64,000 nt of DNA from Cannabis sativa (GCF_029168945.1 NC_083604.1:46061686-46125685), one strand, 5' to 3'; positions 32,891 to 45,447 are shown, counted from the first letter of the stretch. The notes: generated by a model not told the origin, from the sequence alone. Numbers and translations are program-made.

Positions 32891-33230
32891 AATAAAAATG
32901 CTCATTTGGTTAAACTATCAGAACATTCAAATTTAATTTAAAATAATATTAAAAATTTAACTAATTCTAAATATCAAAATTTTACAATAATTTTTAATAA
33001 AAAATAAACAATATGAACAAATTTATTATTAATTGCAACACTTTAGTGGATTAATTATATTTAAGTTTAACTAACTACATGGATGCTGACCCTTTACGTG
33101 GCAACATCTAATAATTAATTATTTTTTTTATTAAAAAAAAAATCACCCAATAATTTCTCATAAACCAAAAATTTTGTTATATAGCCACATTTTATATAGA
33201 ATAGATATTATAATATTCAATATATCTATA

Positions 33231-34627
33231 TCTATAACTATATAAAAAGAGACAATGTTATTTTGGGACTTTTTGTAGTAAATTACAAAAATATCATTGA
33301 TCTTCTTTATTAATTACTATGAAATCCTCCAAATATTTAATGACAAAAATAATAATAATTTTTATAATATGACTTGTTTATATAAGGAGAACATTATGAC
33401 TAGACCATATATTAGAGAGCTACATTTTTAACATTATCATTTTTAATTATTTTTGAACAATATTATTTTAACTATGATAATAAAAAAAATATATTGAATT
33501 ATTTAAATTTTCTCATGGAAAATTATAAAATAAGTTTATAAAGTAGCATAAATAATATTAATTATTATAAACTAGGATAAATAATTATATGTTTTATGAA
33601 TTTGTGGTTTTTTCATTTTGGGAAAACTACCCAAATTATAGTAAATACTACCAACATACTTTCTTAATTATATTTTGTTACTTTTTAAATAGTTTTCTAA
33701 TGCAAAAACTAATTGGTAACAATTCGAAAGTTCATACAAAAAATTATATACATAAGTTAATTTGAACTAATTTTAGTTAATTAAATAAACATTTGTAATG
33801 CAACTATATTTTTTGACCATAAGCTACGTTAATAAATTACTTTTAAGAAAATATAGAAAGTGCAACAGAACATGCACATTTATAATTCTTTTTTTAAATT
33901 TTGAATAATTTATTATATCAAAAATATTAGTTTTATATATATATATACACGTCAGTGCAACTCACTATATAAACTATTAACTATTGTATTTTTTGTTTTT
34001 GTTATTGTTTTTGTTTTGTTTTTGTTTTGTTTTTTTTTTAAGTCGACCACATAATTCTCCTATATTTACATATAAATTCTGAAAAAGAGTACACCCACAT
34101 CTTCATTATGTTTATATAGGTATAATTAATTTATTTTTATAATTTGTATTCGTATTTAAAATATTTTATAAGAATTTTTTTTAGAAATTTGATTAATTTA
34201 AATTTTTTAAGAAATAAGATTTAAATATAATTTATTTCGCGAAAGTTTTAATAACAGTAAGTATAAGTGCAATAAAATTATATTTCTGCAATTTAGAATC
34301 TATAAAAACAACATATAGTGTGCAGTGTCATATAAGATAATAGAATAATTATTATTTAGGTGCTAAAAATATGGTATGAATCGGGATATATATTGTACAA
34401 TCATTTATTTGAATTGCATTCACAGTTCTCTATATTTATATATATTTTTGAGTAGGGAATATATTTTTCACCCTGTAAATAATTAACGGTGGAATCTGAT
34501 ATTTATTTATAATAATAGAAATTAATATCCTGTAGTAATATTTTCTAAAATTAATTTTTTTTTTCAATATTTATATGGTCATGAATATTTTGTAACACGT
34601 GCGTAGCGCACCTGTAACTTTCACTAG
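33231..34627 (+). mobile_element. Putative non-autonomous Helitron 5, plus orientation
   Basis: It starts TCTATAACTATATAAAAAGA after an A and ends with hairpin GTGCG-TAG-CGCAC, a 12-nt spacer and CTAG. The next base is G rather than the usual T, so the right end may be mutated. No genes; very AT-rich. Confidence 0.4.
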
Positions 34628-34717
34628 GTATACATATATGCTGCGATGTGTGCCCAATGCCCTATATTTATAATATTGTAAATTTAATTAGTTACTATAA
34701 TAATTTTTTTTATCAAC

Positions 34718-34775
34718 AATAATAATAAAAGTAGTAATAATAATAATAAAGATTAAAAATAATAATAATAATAAA
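34718..34775. repeat. Imperfect (AAT)n microsatellite
   Basis: Runs of AAT are interrupted by AGTAGT and AAGATTAAAA. Confidence 0.8.
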
Positions 34776-35013
34776 ATTTTTGTTAAAGTAAATCTTTATA
34801 ATATTGATTCGCTTAATTTCAATAATTTGAGTGTGTTTGGATAAAAAATAATAATTTATTTCTTTAATTTAAAAGTCCTTTTGAAAGAAGTTGAGATTTG
34901 TAGCTTCTCCTAAAATAATTTTTGAGAAGATACTTTTAAACTTAAAATAATATACATAATTCTTAATTTACTCATGTTAATTCCGAAAATTGGCACTTGT
35001 AATTTCCTAAGTT

Positions 35014-35750
35014 AGTTGACCAAGACATGAGAGACGACATGACGGAAGTCATCCGGCCCAATAATGACTCAAGGTCACTCTCCCTTGAGAGTGACAATGT
35101 CATTCGGCCAAGAGGGACAATGTCACTCGGCCATGTTGCATACGAAGTCACTCGACCATGAGAGTGACAATGTCACTCGGGCATGTTGCATACAAAGTCA
35201 CTCCGCCATGACATTGCAAATGTTACTGACCTTGACCTTGCAAAACTTGGTAGAATTTTCCCTAGCAAGAGGAGAGTGGAGCGACAAGGATATGATCACA
35301 AGGATAAGGTAGGCACGCGAGGAGAGTGCGACCACGCCCTCTGCAAGCTCTAAAAGCAATACCTGGAATGTCTGAAGACTCGACCAAGAGTACGTTGCAG
35401 CCACTACCCCTGCAACTCGAGACCACCTAATGCCAAATAAGGATACGGGGTGCAAGACCACTTCTTGCACCTGCAATTTATAGCATGAAAGCGACACCTT
35501 GTCTCTTTGAGACTACCTTGTATCTCAGGCCATTAGAGCCTATAAATAACCCTTTCTCAGATGTGAGAGGGGGTTGGAAAATAATTCTTGTTACCACCAT
35601 ATTCAGAGTAATAGAAAGTCTTCATTTTCTCTACTTTGAGATAGCAATTTGAATTTATATTCCATCTTTTTCTTCATCTTAGTTCTTAGTTTGAGGTAGA
35701 GTTTGATTTTTTTGGCAAACAAGTTAGTTAACGAGTTCTCACCGTCAACA
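35014..35750 (+). repeat. 5' LTR of outer gypsy element (G1)
   Basis: It ends GTCAACA at 35750 and begins with a mutated counterpart (TAGTTGAC). TATA-like CCTATAAATAACCC lies near 35530. CACTCGGCCATG-type strings repeat in its first 200 bp. Gag/pol fragments in the same orientation follow at 39131 and 63225. Confidence 0.5.
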
Positions 35751-36302
35751 ATTGACTGCGTTGGAGCGAGACCCAACGCCACCCGTCATCGGAGAAGAAG
35801 ATATGAATGGTCACAAGCCTTAAATAAGAAAAGAGATGTGAACTTTCGTAGAGCTCAGATAGGAGTAAAAGACACGAGCGGGCGAGGGTCTCGAGAAAGA
35901 TAAGATCACCATGTGGGGATCCCGTGGACGAGCAGTGTAAATGAGCGACTGCCTCCATCATGCTAAAGGGTGAGATGGGATGCAAAGGCTGTTGGAAATT
36001 ATTTTACCAGGATCTTAGATCTACTCACAAGTATGTTGATTAACAGCCTAAATATGAACTTTCTAAAACGATGAAATAAACACATATAAAGTTTAGTAAT
36101 CCTTACATTGGGTGCAGCGGAATAATATGACTCCTTCCGTTCAGATCTCTAACCCTTTTATCCTTTCTGTCGCAGAGTATTATCAAGATCTGAACCTGGA
36201 TCTCTTTCTCTGATTCTTTAGTGCTGAAACTCCTTCTTGCTGAAAGTCTTTCTTCACGATCTTCCTCACTATGATTGAGGTATCACTTGCTGTGTGTGGG
36301 CA

Positions 36303-37538
36303 TGTTAGGTTATAATTAACCTATATTTCGGGTCTTTAAAGTTAGCATTATCTCGTCTATTGGTGTCTTTTGGAGCAGTTTTACGCTTGATTTTCTTTAT
36401 TTCAGGTTCCCGGGGTGTTAAAGTTCGAATTCAGTCAAATGGCGAAAAACTGGGACAAACTTGGAAAAAATTGGAAAATTCGGTTCCAGAAGTGTCAGTA
36501 GTCGCGACCTCCAGAGAGCCAGGTCGCGACCCTTTTTCCTGGTCGCGACCCTGGTCGCGACTTCGTGAGTTTGGCAGAAACTCGGTTTTTCGAGTTTTGC
36601 CTGTAGTCGCGACCAGCTTAAATGCTAGTCGCGACTAGGTACGGAAATCGCAGATTTAACCTAATTTTGATTTTTCACTCAATTGGAGGCTCACCACTCA
36701 TCCCTATATAAGGAATACGACATTGAAGGTCAGAATGAAGCAAAAACAGACCTAATAGTGGAGGCAAGTGGAGAGGAAGCTATCTTGAAGACCCGGAGCG
36801 ATACCACCTTCTAGTTTCTTTCTTTTACCCTTTTTATTCTTCTTTATGTTTGTTTTTATTTCTGAATTAATCATGGATGTTTTTAGAGTTATTATGAACT
36901 AAATTTCCCAATAAGGGAGGATGATGATTGTTGTTTAAGTTTATGCCTAGTTAATAAATAATTGCCATTCCTTCATCTTATGTGTGAATACTATCTTTAT
37001 TTGTGTTTAATTTCATGTGCAAGCTTGATCACCTTTTACATGTTCTATGATCCTAATTCGAAATCTGAAAAGTGAGAATTGGGAATGCTAAAATTTGGAT
37101 AGTCTAGGTTTTGATGTAAAACGAAAGTATTTACATAGCTTTAGTGACTAATAGATTATTGCTTAATGCTGATTTTATGTTGATTTAATTAAGAAGTTAA
37201 TTAGAGAACATATTATTTAGAACCTAAAAGATCTGAAAAGAGTTAGGTTAATTTATAATCTGTCTTTCACATTGAGATAAGGATAGCAATTAGGTATTGA
37301 CATAGGTAGCTTATCAACAGGATTCACCTCCCTAATCTCTCATCTTGATTAATCTTCGTTTATTTTCTCTTTAATTTCTGAGTTATTTACTTTTAAAATT
37401 GCAACTTATTTTCTTTTACCAAATAGAATCATAAGTATAGTTTAGTAGTACTTAATCCAATTCCCTGTGGTTCGACCTCACTTGCGTGAGATACTACTTG
37501 ATACGTACACTTGCGTAATAAACAGAATTTTCGTAACA
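36303..37538 (+). mobile_element. Gypsy-type solo LTR, 1,236 bp, nested
   Basis: TGTTAGGTTATAATT...TTTTCGTAACA lies between two copies of GGGCA (36298-36302 and 37539-37543). Sequence left and right joins exactly as in the uninterrupted sister LTRs. The end region with CCCTGTGGTTCGACCTCAC and ACACTTGCGTAATAA resembles Athila-type LTR ends. No internal genes. Confidence 0.85.
36501..36635. repeat. Six GTCGCGAC palindromes in 135 bp
   Basis: GTCGCGAC starts at 36501, 36523, 36542, 36554, 36606 and 36628. The octamer is CpG-rich and palindromic; such density is far above expectation in this AT-rich window. Confidence 0.9.
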
Positions 37539-39130
37539 GGGCACTACTCTAATCACTAAGTGTTTCGAAATCTTAAGGAAGAAGAGAGAGAGGGAGTGGT
37601 CGGCCAAGGTAGAGAGAGAGAGAGGCTCAAGTTTTTTCTGAATGAAAAAGTGTAATTTTCCTAAAGCCTTCACTATCTATTTATAGCATTCCACTAGGGT
37701 TAGGTTTGAATTATTTGGCATTAAAATAATGAAAATATCAGAGGATAATTCCTATAAAAGTGGCCGGCCATGGCAGTATGGATTTGGGCCTCACTTTTTG
37801 CAATTTTGCAGTTTTATCACTTTTGCATCTGATTTTCTCAAAAACGCCAATTTTCTAATTCAACCATTTAAATGCCAATTCTAACTATTTAATAACTATA
37901 AATAATTATTAAATAATATTATCATTTATCATATTTATTAATTGAACCATACAAAGTATCATAATTAACAAATATGCCCCTAAAACTCTTTATTTACAAT
38001 TTCGCCCTTACTTAGTGAAAAAATTCACAAATAGACATAGTCTAATTTGAGAATTATAATTGATTAATCAAAACCAATTACATGAGTCTTACAAGCAATA
38101 TTATCTCAACTAGTGGGGGGACCATGGGTCTATATAACCGAGCTTCCAATAAGCAGATCAAGAATTTATTACCTAAATTCACTGACTTATTAATTCTTCG
38201 TTGAATCCACGCATAGAACTTAGAATTGCACTCTCAGTATATAGAATGCTCTATATGTTCCACCATATAGACACATCATTAGTTATCCATTGTTATAATC
38301 CTAATTTGATCAATGATCCTCTATATGAATGATCTACACTGTAAAGGGATTAGATTACCGTTACACCCTACTATGTATTTTATCCTTAAAACACTTGACC
38401 CCGTATAAATGATATTTCAGCTTATGTGAAATGAGTATTCCACCATTTATTTTCGTTTGGTCAAGCTCGAAGGAGATCATCCTTTGCTTACTATTCGCCA
38501 AATAGAAGCTATAGATTCCATGTTTATGTTAGCGCTCCCACTCAATTGCACTACCGTGTTCCCAAAATGTACGTATCACCCTGACCTAAAAGTAGGCTTA
38601 ACTAACAAATCAAAGAACACGAATAGCCTTTCGAGATTGAGCCTAATCATAACAGGATTAAGATCATTTGATCTAGGATCAACTAGGCGATATTGACTTG
38701 AATAGATATTACGGTAAGTTTAATAAATCTAAATCAAAGTTCAATATCGGTCCCTTCCGATGCATACTCCATGCATCCAACCTGAGCTTTACTTTAACCA
38801 ATGTTCTGTAAAGAACATAGCATTTCTCCAAATGCAAGTAAACTCTTGTTGTAGATTATCATATTAGTAAAACCCTGTGTCTGATAAATATAATAAACTT
38901 TATTCACATAGTCATGTTTACTTTCCAAAGTGTTGACAACACAATAAACAGGATCAAGTATGTGAAAAGGGTTTCAGATAAATTTATAAAATCAAATAGA
39001 CAGGCAATTGATAAGGTGAACCAAAACATACACAAATGAATGAAAAATACTTCTGTTTCTTTGTTGATGTTGAATAAAATAGATTACATTGAAATAGAGT
39101 TTTATTTAGGGCATAAAACCCAACAAAGGC

Positions 39131-39469
39131 AACAGGTTCCAGCACCTGTAAGACACTGTCCACCAATAACACTAAAGGACCCCAGACTCTCGCACCATGG
39201 ACTGGGAGAGTATGAAGAGAAAATCAGAGGTCATATGAAAGGCACCAATCAGAGGTACCTGGCGAGGCCCCGGAAGTGTTAAGAGACTTCAGAACTATCA
39301 TAGGCGGACCATGCATAGGATGGAACACTCACAAGGGAGGAAATAAATATGCCCATGAGGCAAGACAAGAGCCCCAAGTTTGGAGCTTAGAAGAAAGACC
39401 TTCAAAGAGTTTCAAGGGAGAAAATGACTCAATCACCTTTATGGAGGAAGATGCAAGAGGAGTGCACTT
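39131..39469 (+). pseudogene. Gypsy G1 gag-pol junction remnant
   Basis: The plus-strand frame gives RDFRTIIGGPCIGWNTHK, then EARQEPQVWSLEERPSKSFK and GENDSITFMEEDARGVHF, the linker between gag and protease of Tat/Athila-type gypsy elements. The frame is broken near 39282 by a stop/shift. It is cut at 39469 by the insertion at CACTT and continues at 63225. Confidence 0.75.
39465..39469 (+). repeat. Target-site duplication CACTT (left)
   Basis: The matching copy is at 63220-63224, 23.75 kb away, directly after the far LTR. Confidence 0.85.
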
Positions 39470-41358
39470 TGTTGGAAATTATTTTACCAGGATCTTAGAT
39501 CTACTCACAAGTATGTTTATTAACACCCTAAATATGAACTTTCTAAAACGATGAAATAAACACATATAAAGTTTAAGAAACCTTACATTGGGTGCAGCAG
39601 AATTAAATGACTCCTTCCGTTCAGATCTCTAACCCTTGTATCCTTTATCTAGCAGAGTATTATCAAGATCTGAACTTGGATTTCTTTCTCTTAATCCTTG
39701 ATGCTGAAACTCCTTTGCTAATGATCTTTCTTCACGATCTTCCTCACTATGTTTGAGGTATTGCTTGCTGTGTGTGGGCACTACTCTAATGACTAAGGTA
39801 ATTTCGAAATATGAAGGAAGAAGAGAGAGAGAGAGTGGCGGCCAAGGTAGAGAGAGAAAGGCTTAGGTTTTCTGATTCAGAAGTGTAATTTTCCTCAAGC
39901 CTTCACTATCTATTTATAGCATTCCAGTAGGGTTAGGTTTGAATTATTTGGCATTAAAATAATGAAAATATCAGTTTAAAATGCCTACAAAAGTGGCCGG
40001 CCATGGCTTGATGGATTTGGGCCTTACTTTTTGCAATTTTACAATTTTAACACTTTTGTATCTGATTTTCTCAAAAATGCAAATTTTCTAATTCAACCAT
40101 TTAAATGCCAATTCTAACTATTTAATAACTATAAATAATTATTAAATAATATTGTCATTTATCATATTTATTAATTGAACCATACAAAGTATCATAATTA
40201 ACAAATATGGCCCTATTAACTCTTTCTTTACAATTTCGCCCTTACTTACTGAAAATTTCACAAATAGACATAGTCTAATTTGAGAATTATAATTGATTAA
40301 TCAAAACCAATTACATGAGTCTTACAAACAATATTATCTCAACTAGTGCGGGGACCATGGGTCTATATAACCGAGCTTCCAAGAAGTAGATCAAGAATTT
40401 AGCACTAAAATTCACTAACTTATTAATTCTTCGTTGAATCCACGCATAGAACTTAGAATTGCACTCCTAGTATATAGAATGCTCTATATGTTCCACCATA
40501 TAGACGCATCATTAGTTATCCATTGTTATAATCCTAATTTGATCAATGATCCTCTATATGAATGATCTACACTATAAAGGGATTAGATCACCGTAACACC
40601 CTACTATGTATTTTATCCTTAAAACACTTGACCCCGTATAAATGATATTTCAGCTTATGTGAAATGAGTACTCCACCATTTATGTTCGTTTGGTCAAGCT
40701 CGAAGGAGATCATCCTTTGCTTACTATTCGCCAGATAGAAGCTATAGATTCCATGTTTATGTTAGCGCTCCCACTCAATTGCACTACCGTGTTCCCAAAA
40801 GGTACGTATCACCCTCACCTAAAAGTGGGCTTAACTAACAAATCAAAGAACACGAATAGCCTTTCAAGATTGAGCCTAATGATAACTGGATTAAGAACAT
40901 TTGATCTAGGATCAACTTGGCGATATTGACTTGAATAGATTTTACGGTAAGTTTAATTAAATCTAAGTCAAAGTTCAATATCGGTCCCTTCCGATGCATA
41001 CTCCATGCATCCAACCTGAGCTTTACTTTAACCAATGTTCTGGAAAGAACATAGCATTTCTCCAAATGCAAGTAAACTCTTGTTGTAGATTATCATATCA
41101 GTAAAACCCTGTGTCTGATAAATCTTGGAAACTTTATTCACATAGTCATGTTTACTTTCCAATGTGATGACAGCACAATAAACATGATCAAGTATGTGAA
41201 AAGGGTTTAAGATGAATTTATAAATCAAATAGACAAGCAATTGATAAAGTGAACCAAAATATTCACAAATGAATGAAAAATTCTTCTGTTTCCTTATTGA
41301 TGTTGAATAAAATAGATTACATTGAAATGGAGTTTTATTTAGGGCATAAAACCTAACA
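39470..41358 (-). repeat. 3' LTR of E1
   Basis: The plus strand runs TGTTGGAAATTATTTT to ATAAAACCTAACA. It is followed at once by the purine tract of the minus strand (AGTGCAAGTGGGAGTT). Confidence 0.92.
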
Positions 41359-41375
41359 AACTCCCACTTGCACTA
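41359..41375 (-). other. Polypurine tract of E1
   Basis: The minus strand AGTGCAAGTGGGAGTT directly precedes the LTR start. The same tract occurs at 54212-54228 in E2. Confidence 0.75.
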
Positions 41376-41387
41376 ATATAAAACTAA

Positions 41388-43865
41388 TTAGTACATATCA
41401 ATTGATCCTAAATTCTTACAGTGCTTTTCAAAGGCTGCCACGACCAGTACTTTGGTAAATGGATCAGCTAGGTTGTTCTCTGTGTCAACTTTCTCAACTA
41501 GTACATCCCCTCTTGCCACGTATTCTCTGATAATGTGATACTTCCTTTCAATGTGTTTGCTTCTCTTGTGGCTTCGAGGTTCTTTACTGTTTGCTATTGC
41601 TCCATTGTTATCACAAAGTAAGACCAGAGGCTTTTCCATTCCAGGAACGACACCTATACTGGTGAAGAACTTTCTTAGCCAGACAAGTTCTTTAGCAGCT
41701 TCGGCTGCTGCTATGTATTCAGCTTCCATAGTTGAGTCCAATATTGCGGTTTGTTTAGCACTTCTCCAAACCACTGCTCCACCCCCAAGAGTAAACACCA
41801 TCCCAGATGTTGATTTCTTGTCTTCAAGACTTGCCTGGAAATCTGAATCAGTGTAGCCTATGGGATTTAAAGCACCACCCTTGTAGACTAACACAAGATT
41901 TCTTGTACTCTTCAAGTATTTCAGAATATACTTAACTGCATTCCAATGTTCATGTCCTGGATTAGACTGATACCTGCTCACGATTCCAGCTGCATAACAG
42001 ATGTCATGTCTAGTGCACAGCATTGCATACATTAGACTTCCAACTGCAGAGGCATAGGGAATTTTTGCCATGTCCTCTATCTCTTGAGGATCAGTCGGAG
42101 ACTGTTCCTTAGATAGACTGATACCATATCTAGAAGGCATGTTTGCCCCATTGGTGTTGTTCATGGAGAATCTCTCTAAGACTTTGTCTATGTAGGTTGT
42201 TTGAGAGAGAGCAAGAGATCTGTTCTTCCGGTTTCTAATAATCTGAATACCAAGAACATAGGCTGCTTCACCCAAATCTTTCATATCGAATTGAGTGTTG
42301 AGCCATTCCTTGATGTGAGTCATTTTCTTGACATTGTTTCCAATAATCAAAATGTCATCAACATAAAGGACCAGGAATACTACTATTTGGTCTTCCTTGA
42401 GTTGGTAAACACAAGGTTCATCTTCATTCTGAAGAAAGCCGTAGGTCTTGATGATTTCATCAAACCTTTTGTTCCATGAGCGAGAAGCTTGCTTAAGTCC
42501 ATAGATAGACCTGTTTAATTTGCAAACTTTCTTTTCCTGCCCAGGAAGAACATAACCTTCTGGTTGCTCCATATAGATGGTTTCTTCAAGTACCCCATTA
42601 AGGAAGGCAGTCTTGACATCCATTTGCCAGATTTCATAATCGAAAGCAGCAGCTATGGAGAGAAGAATTCGGATGGATTTGAGCATGGCAACAGGACTAA
42701 AAGTTTCCTCATAGTCCACGCCTTCTCTTTGGGTATAACCCTTGGCTACAAGTCTAGCTTTAAAAGTTTCGACTTCGCCTCCAGCTCCTCTTTTCTTCTT
42801 GTAAACCCACTTGCATCCTATCGGATGATAGTCGTCAGGTGCGTCTACATATTCCCAGACTTTGTTCTTTTTCATGGAATCCATTTCTGAATCCATGCCG
42901 GCCGACCATCGTTTCCGTTGCGGACTAGCCATTGCCTGTTTATAGGTTAATGGATCGTCTTCAATACCGTCACCTACGACCATATTGATTTCACCATCCA
43001 AGCCATAACGAGCTGGTTTTGTTGAAACCCTCCCACTACGACGAGGTGCGGTGATCTTCTGAACAGAAACTTTAGTAGTAGATTTCTCAGTTGGTTCAAC
43101 TGAGGGAGTGGGATTGTCCTCTTCACGTGTGGAAGAGAACGGAACATTGGAAGGACTTATATCTGAAAGCATTTCCTCCAACACTACTTTACTTTGTGAT
43201 TTGAAATTCTTAATATAGTCGTCTTCAAGGAAAGTTGCGTTTGTAGAAACAAACACTTTATCATCCTTGCGACTATAAAATAGTCCACCCCTAGTCTCTT
43301 TAGAATTACCGACAAACATGCAAACTGCAGTTCGTGACTCAAGTTTGCCGTCTTTCTTTCTTAAGACATGAGCAGGGCACCGCCAGATTCTGTAATGGCG
43401 TAAACTAGGTGTACGACCAATCCAGAGTTCTAAAGGTGTCTTAGGGATTGATTTAGATGGAACAACATTTAAAATGTCGGTTTCCATCTGAATTGCATAT
43501 CCCCAGAAGGACGTAGGTAGAGTTAAAAAACTAAGCATGGACCTAACCATTTCCAAAAGCGTGCGATTCCTTCTTTCTGCAACTCCATTTTGTTGTGGAG
43601 TGCTAGGGGCGGTTAATTGGGATTCAATTCCAAGTTCAATTAAATGATCTTTGAACTGCATATCCATAAATTCTCCACCCCTATCAGTTCGCAAGATCTT
43701 TAATGATTTACCTAATTGGTTTTGGGCCAATGCGTGAAATTCTTGAAACTTTGCAAATGTTTCAGATTTCTTATGCATAAGGTAAATATGTCCATATCTA
43801 GAGTAATCGTCAATGAAAGTGACAAAGTACTCATAACCACCTCGGGCTTTGACATTCAAAGGTTC
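41388..43865 (-). pseudogene. pol: Copia pol, 3' part (integrase core, RT, RNase H), interrupted upstream
   Basis: This 823-codon frame has no stop. Integrase core: FIDDYSRYGH, LRTDRGGEFM, NGVAERRNRT. Reverse transcriptase: QMDVKTAFLNG and YVDDILIIGN. RNase H: YTDSDFQAS, STMEAEYIAA, LCDNNGAIA and KHIERKYHI. It ends with the usual DPFTK-type tail close to the 3' LTR. The 5' part of the same gene lies at 44561-45447, separated by a 695-bp foreign LTR, so no full polyprotein can be made. Apart from that insertion the coding sequence looks well preserved. Confidence 0.92.
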
Positions 43866-44032
43866 TGTAACATCCCCGCTTCAAGCCTCCATTGGGCCCT
43901 TACACCCACGGACTAATGGCTCTTATACACGAGTACGCTACTCTGGCTGCTTCCTGGATTGATGACTGACCCTACAAACCAACACGAGTGTTTCCAGCGT
44001 GCTTTGTCCTCACTCACACGCATCCTGAGAAA

Positions 44033-44110
44033 ACTTCCCAGGAGGTCACCCATCCTTGAAATTGCTCCAAGCCAAGCACGCTTAACTGTGGAGTTCTTTC
44101 GTGATGGGCT
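44033..44110 (-). repeat. 5S-rRNA-like segment, copy 1
   Basis: The minus strand carries GAACTCCACAGTTAAGCGTG, CTTGG, then AGGATGGGTGACCTCCTGGG, which lines up with boxes A, IE and C of plant 5S DNA. It is not a full 5S gene: the 5' third does not match. Confidence 0.7.
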
Positions 44111-44294
44111 ACCGAAAAACAAGATGCACCTTGTTGATATAGGTAGTACCAATCAATCCATTTAAGCTCTCTTCAACTATGCAGTCCCATACCCACACAG
44201 TCTCATAATCATCCCACTTGACCTTCCCCAGGCGATGTGGGATTGCACAACTTACCCGGTGTTTCCCCTTACGGATCCCGGGCATCCTGAGAAA

Positions 44295-44372
44295 ACTTCC
44301 TAGGAGGTCACCCATCCTTGAAATTTCTCTAAGCCAAGCACGCTTAACTGTGGAGTTCTTTCGTGATGGGCT
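44295..44372 (-). repeat. 5S-rRNA-like segment, copy 2
   Basis: Duplicate of the previous segment, with box C changed (TCCTAGGAAGT) and box A ending CTTAGAGA instead of CTTGGAGC, so it has lost more of the promoter consensus. Confidence 0.7.
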
Positions 44373-44560
44373 ACCGAAAAACAAGATGCACCTTGTTGAT
44401 ATAGGTAGTACCAATCAATCCATTTAAGCTCTCTTCAACTATGCAGTCCCATACCCACACAGTCTCATAATCATCCCACTTGACCTTCCCCAGGCGATGT
44501 GGGATTGCACAGCTTACCCGGTGTTTCCCCTTACGGATCCCGGGACTACTGACTGTCACA

Positions 44561-45447
44561 GGTTCGCAGACATCGGAATGCACTAACCCTAGGGGTTGTT
44601 TGGCACGCTCTCCCTTTGCAGAGAAAGAACGTTTGGTCATCTTTCCTTCTAGGCAAGATTCGCAAACAGGTAATTCACCTAAGACGACATTTTTCAATGG
44701 ACCGTCTTTGGTTAGCCTGTTTAGTCTGTCATAGCCAATGTGACCCAAACGTAAATGCCATAGATATGTTTCATTATCATCAACGATCTTTTGCTTTTTG
44801 TGGTTTCTAGGTTTAGCTACTTTAAAAAGTTCGTTATGTAGGGCAAATGGTGTTTCTGGTCTAAGAACATAAAGCCCCTGTTCCATGGATGCAACACAAA
44901 TCTGAATGTCATTTCGAGAAATGGTAGAACCAGAATTCGAAAAATCTAATTTGTATTGTTGCAATTGTAAGCATGAAACAGAAACCAAGTTTCTACTGAA
45001 ATTCAGAATGTATAAGACATTGTCTAATTCCAAAATTCTGTTTTGAAACTTGAGTTTGGCTTTTCCTCTAGCTCTAACCGAAACCATTTCGCCATTACTA
45101 ACTTTAAGTTTCAACTCTCCGGATTTCAAATAATTCCAATTCAAAAGCAATTGCAATGAACAACTTACATGGTTTGTAGACCCAGAATCAAGAATCCAAA
45201 TGGATTTATCATTCTCTAACACACATGATTCGAAGACTAAAGCATTACTGCTTATTCGTTTGTTAATTGTTGTTCTTGCTAGTTCATTTTGTTGTGAAGT
45301 ATAACTTGAGGAAGTGGAATCACTTTCTCTTATCTTCTCAACTAAGCTTGAAGTAGTAGGATTTATGGAGTTATGAACTATTTGCTCTTCAGAGTGAACA
45401 ATTCCCAGCTTACCTGCTTTCTGGAATTTAAAGTCCATCATGAGCAT
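44561..45447 (-). pseudogene. pol: Copia pol, 5' part (protease and integrase zinc finger)
   Basis: The open frame from 45447 has the protease motif WILDSGSTNHVS and, further on, the GAG-pre-integrase finger WHLRLGHIGYDRL with CESCLEGK. The frame reaches LGLVHSDVCEP, where the integrase core should begin, and there meets the 5S-like LTR. No zinc knuckle or capsid sequence lies upstream. The first ~70 residues (QKAGKLGIVHSEEQIV) are not recognised as gag. Confidence 0.85.

Larger units (their letters stand above)
32168..33205 (-). mobile_element. Helitron 4 (degenerate), interrupted by a MITE
   Basis: The 5' end at 33205 reads TCTATTCTATATAAAATGTG on the minus strand. Near 32170-32190 the minus strand has a TACGTG...CACGTA hairpin, but the terminal CTRR has mutated (CTAC). 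It carries a MULE-type MITE and a 124-bp tandem duplication. Confidence 0.45.
35990..39125 (-). mobile_element. Solo LTR of an Angela-like copia element (carries a nested solo LTR)
   Basis: On the plus strand it runs from TGTTGGAAATTATTTTACC to GGGCATAAAACCCAACA, so it is in minus orientation. AAGGC flanks both sides (35985-35989 and 39126-39130). Without the nested element it is about 1,895 bp, matching the other copies at 39470, 48534, 49917 and 60816. Its tail matches the subtype of the element at 39470-63219. Confidence 0.9.
43866..44560 (-). mobile_element. 5S-rRNA-like (Cassandra-like) solo LTR inside E1 pol
   Basis: On the minus strand it starts TGTGACAGTC and ends GATGTTACA, flanked by GAACC on that strand (GGTTC at 43861-43865 and 44561-44565 on the plus strand). 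It contains two copies of a segment matching the 5S rRNA gene: GTTAAGCGTGCTTGG (box A) and GGATGGGTGACCTCCTGGGA (IE to box C). A 262-bp tandem duplication (44021-44282 and 44283-44544) explains the two copies. LTRs with an embedded 5S sequence are the hallmark of Cassandra TRIMs; membership is inferred. Confidence 0.75.

Noticed and set aside
38457..38696. Repeated ~79-codon plus-strand frame beginning MVKLEGDHPLLTIRQ, also at 40690 and 62048
   Set aside because: It lies inside the Angela-like LTR on the antisense side and recurs only because the LTR recurs. No independent evidence for a protein.
44033..44372. Genuine 5S rRNA genes
   Set aside because: Only the internal promoter portion matches; the 5' third and proper termini are missing and the sequence is inside an LTR.
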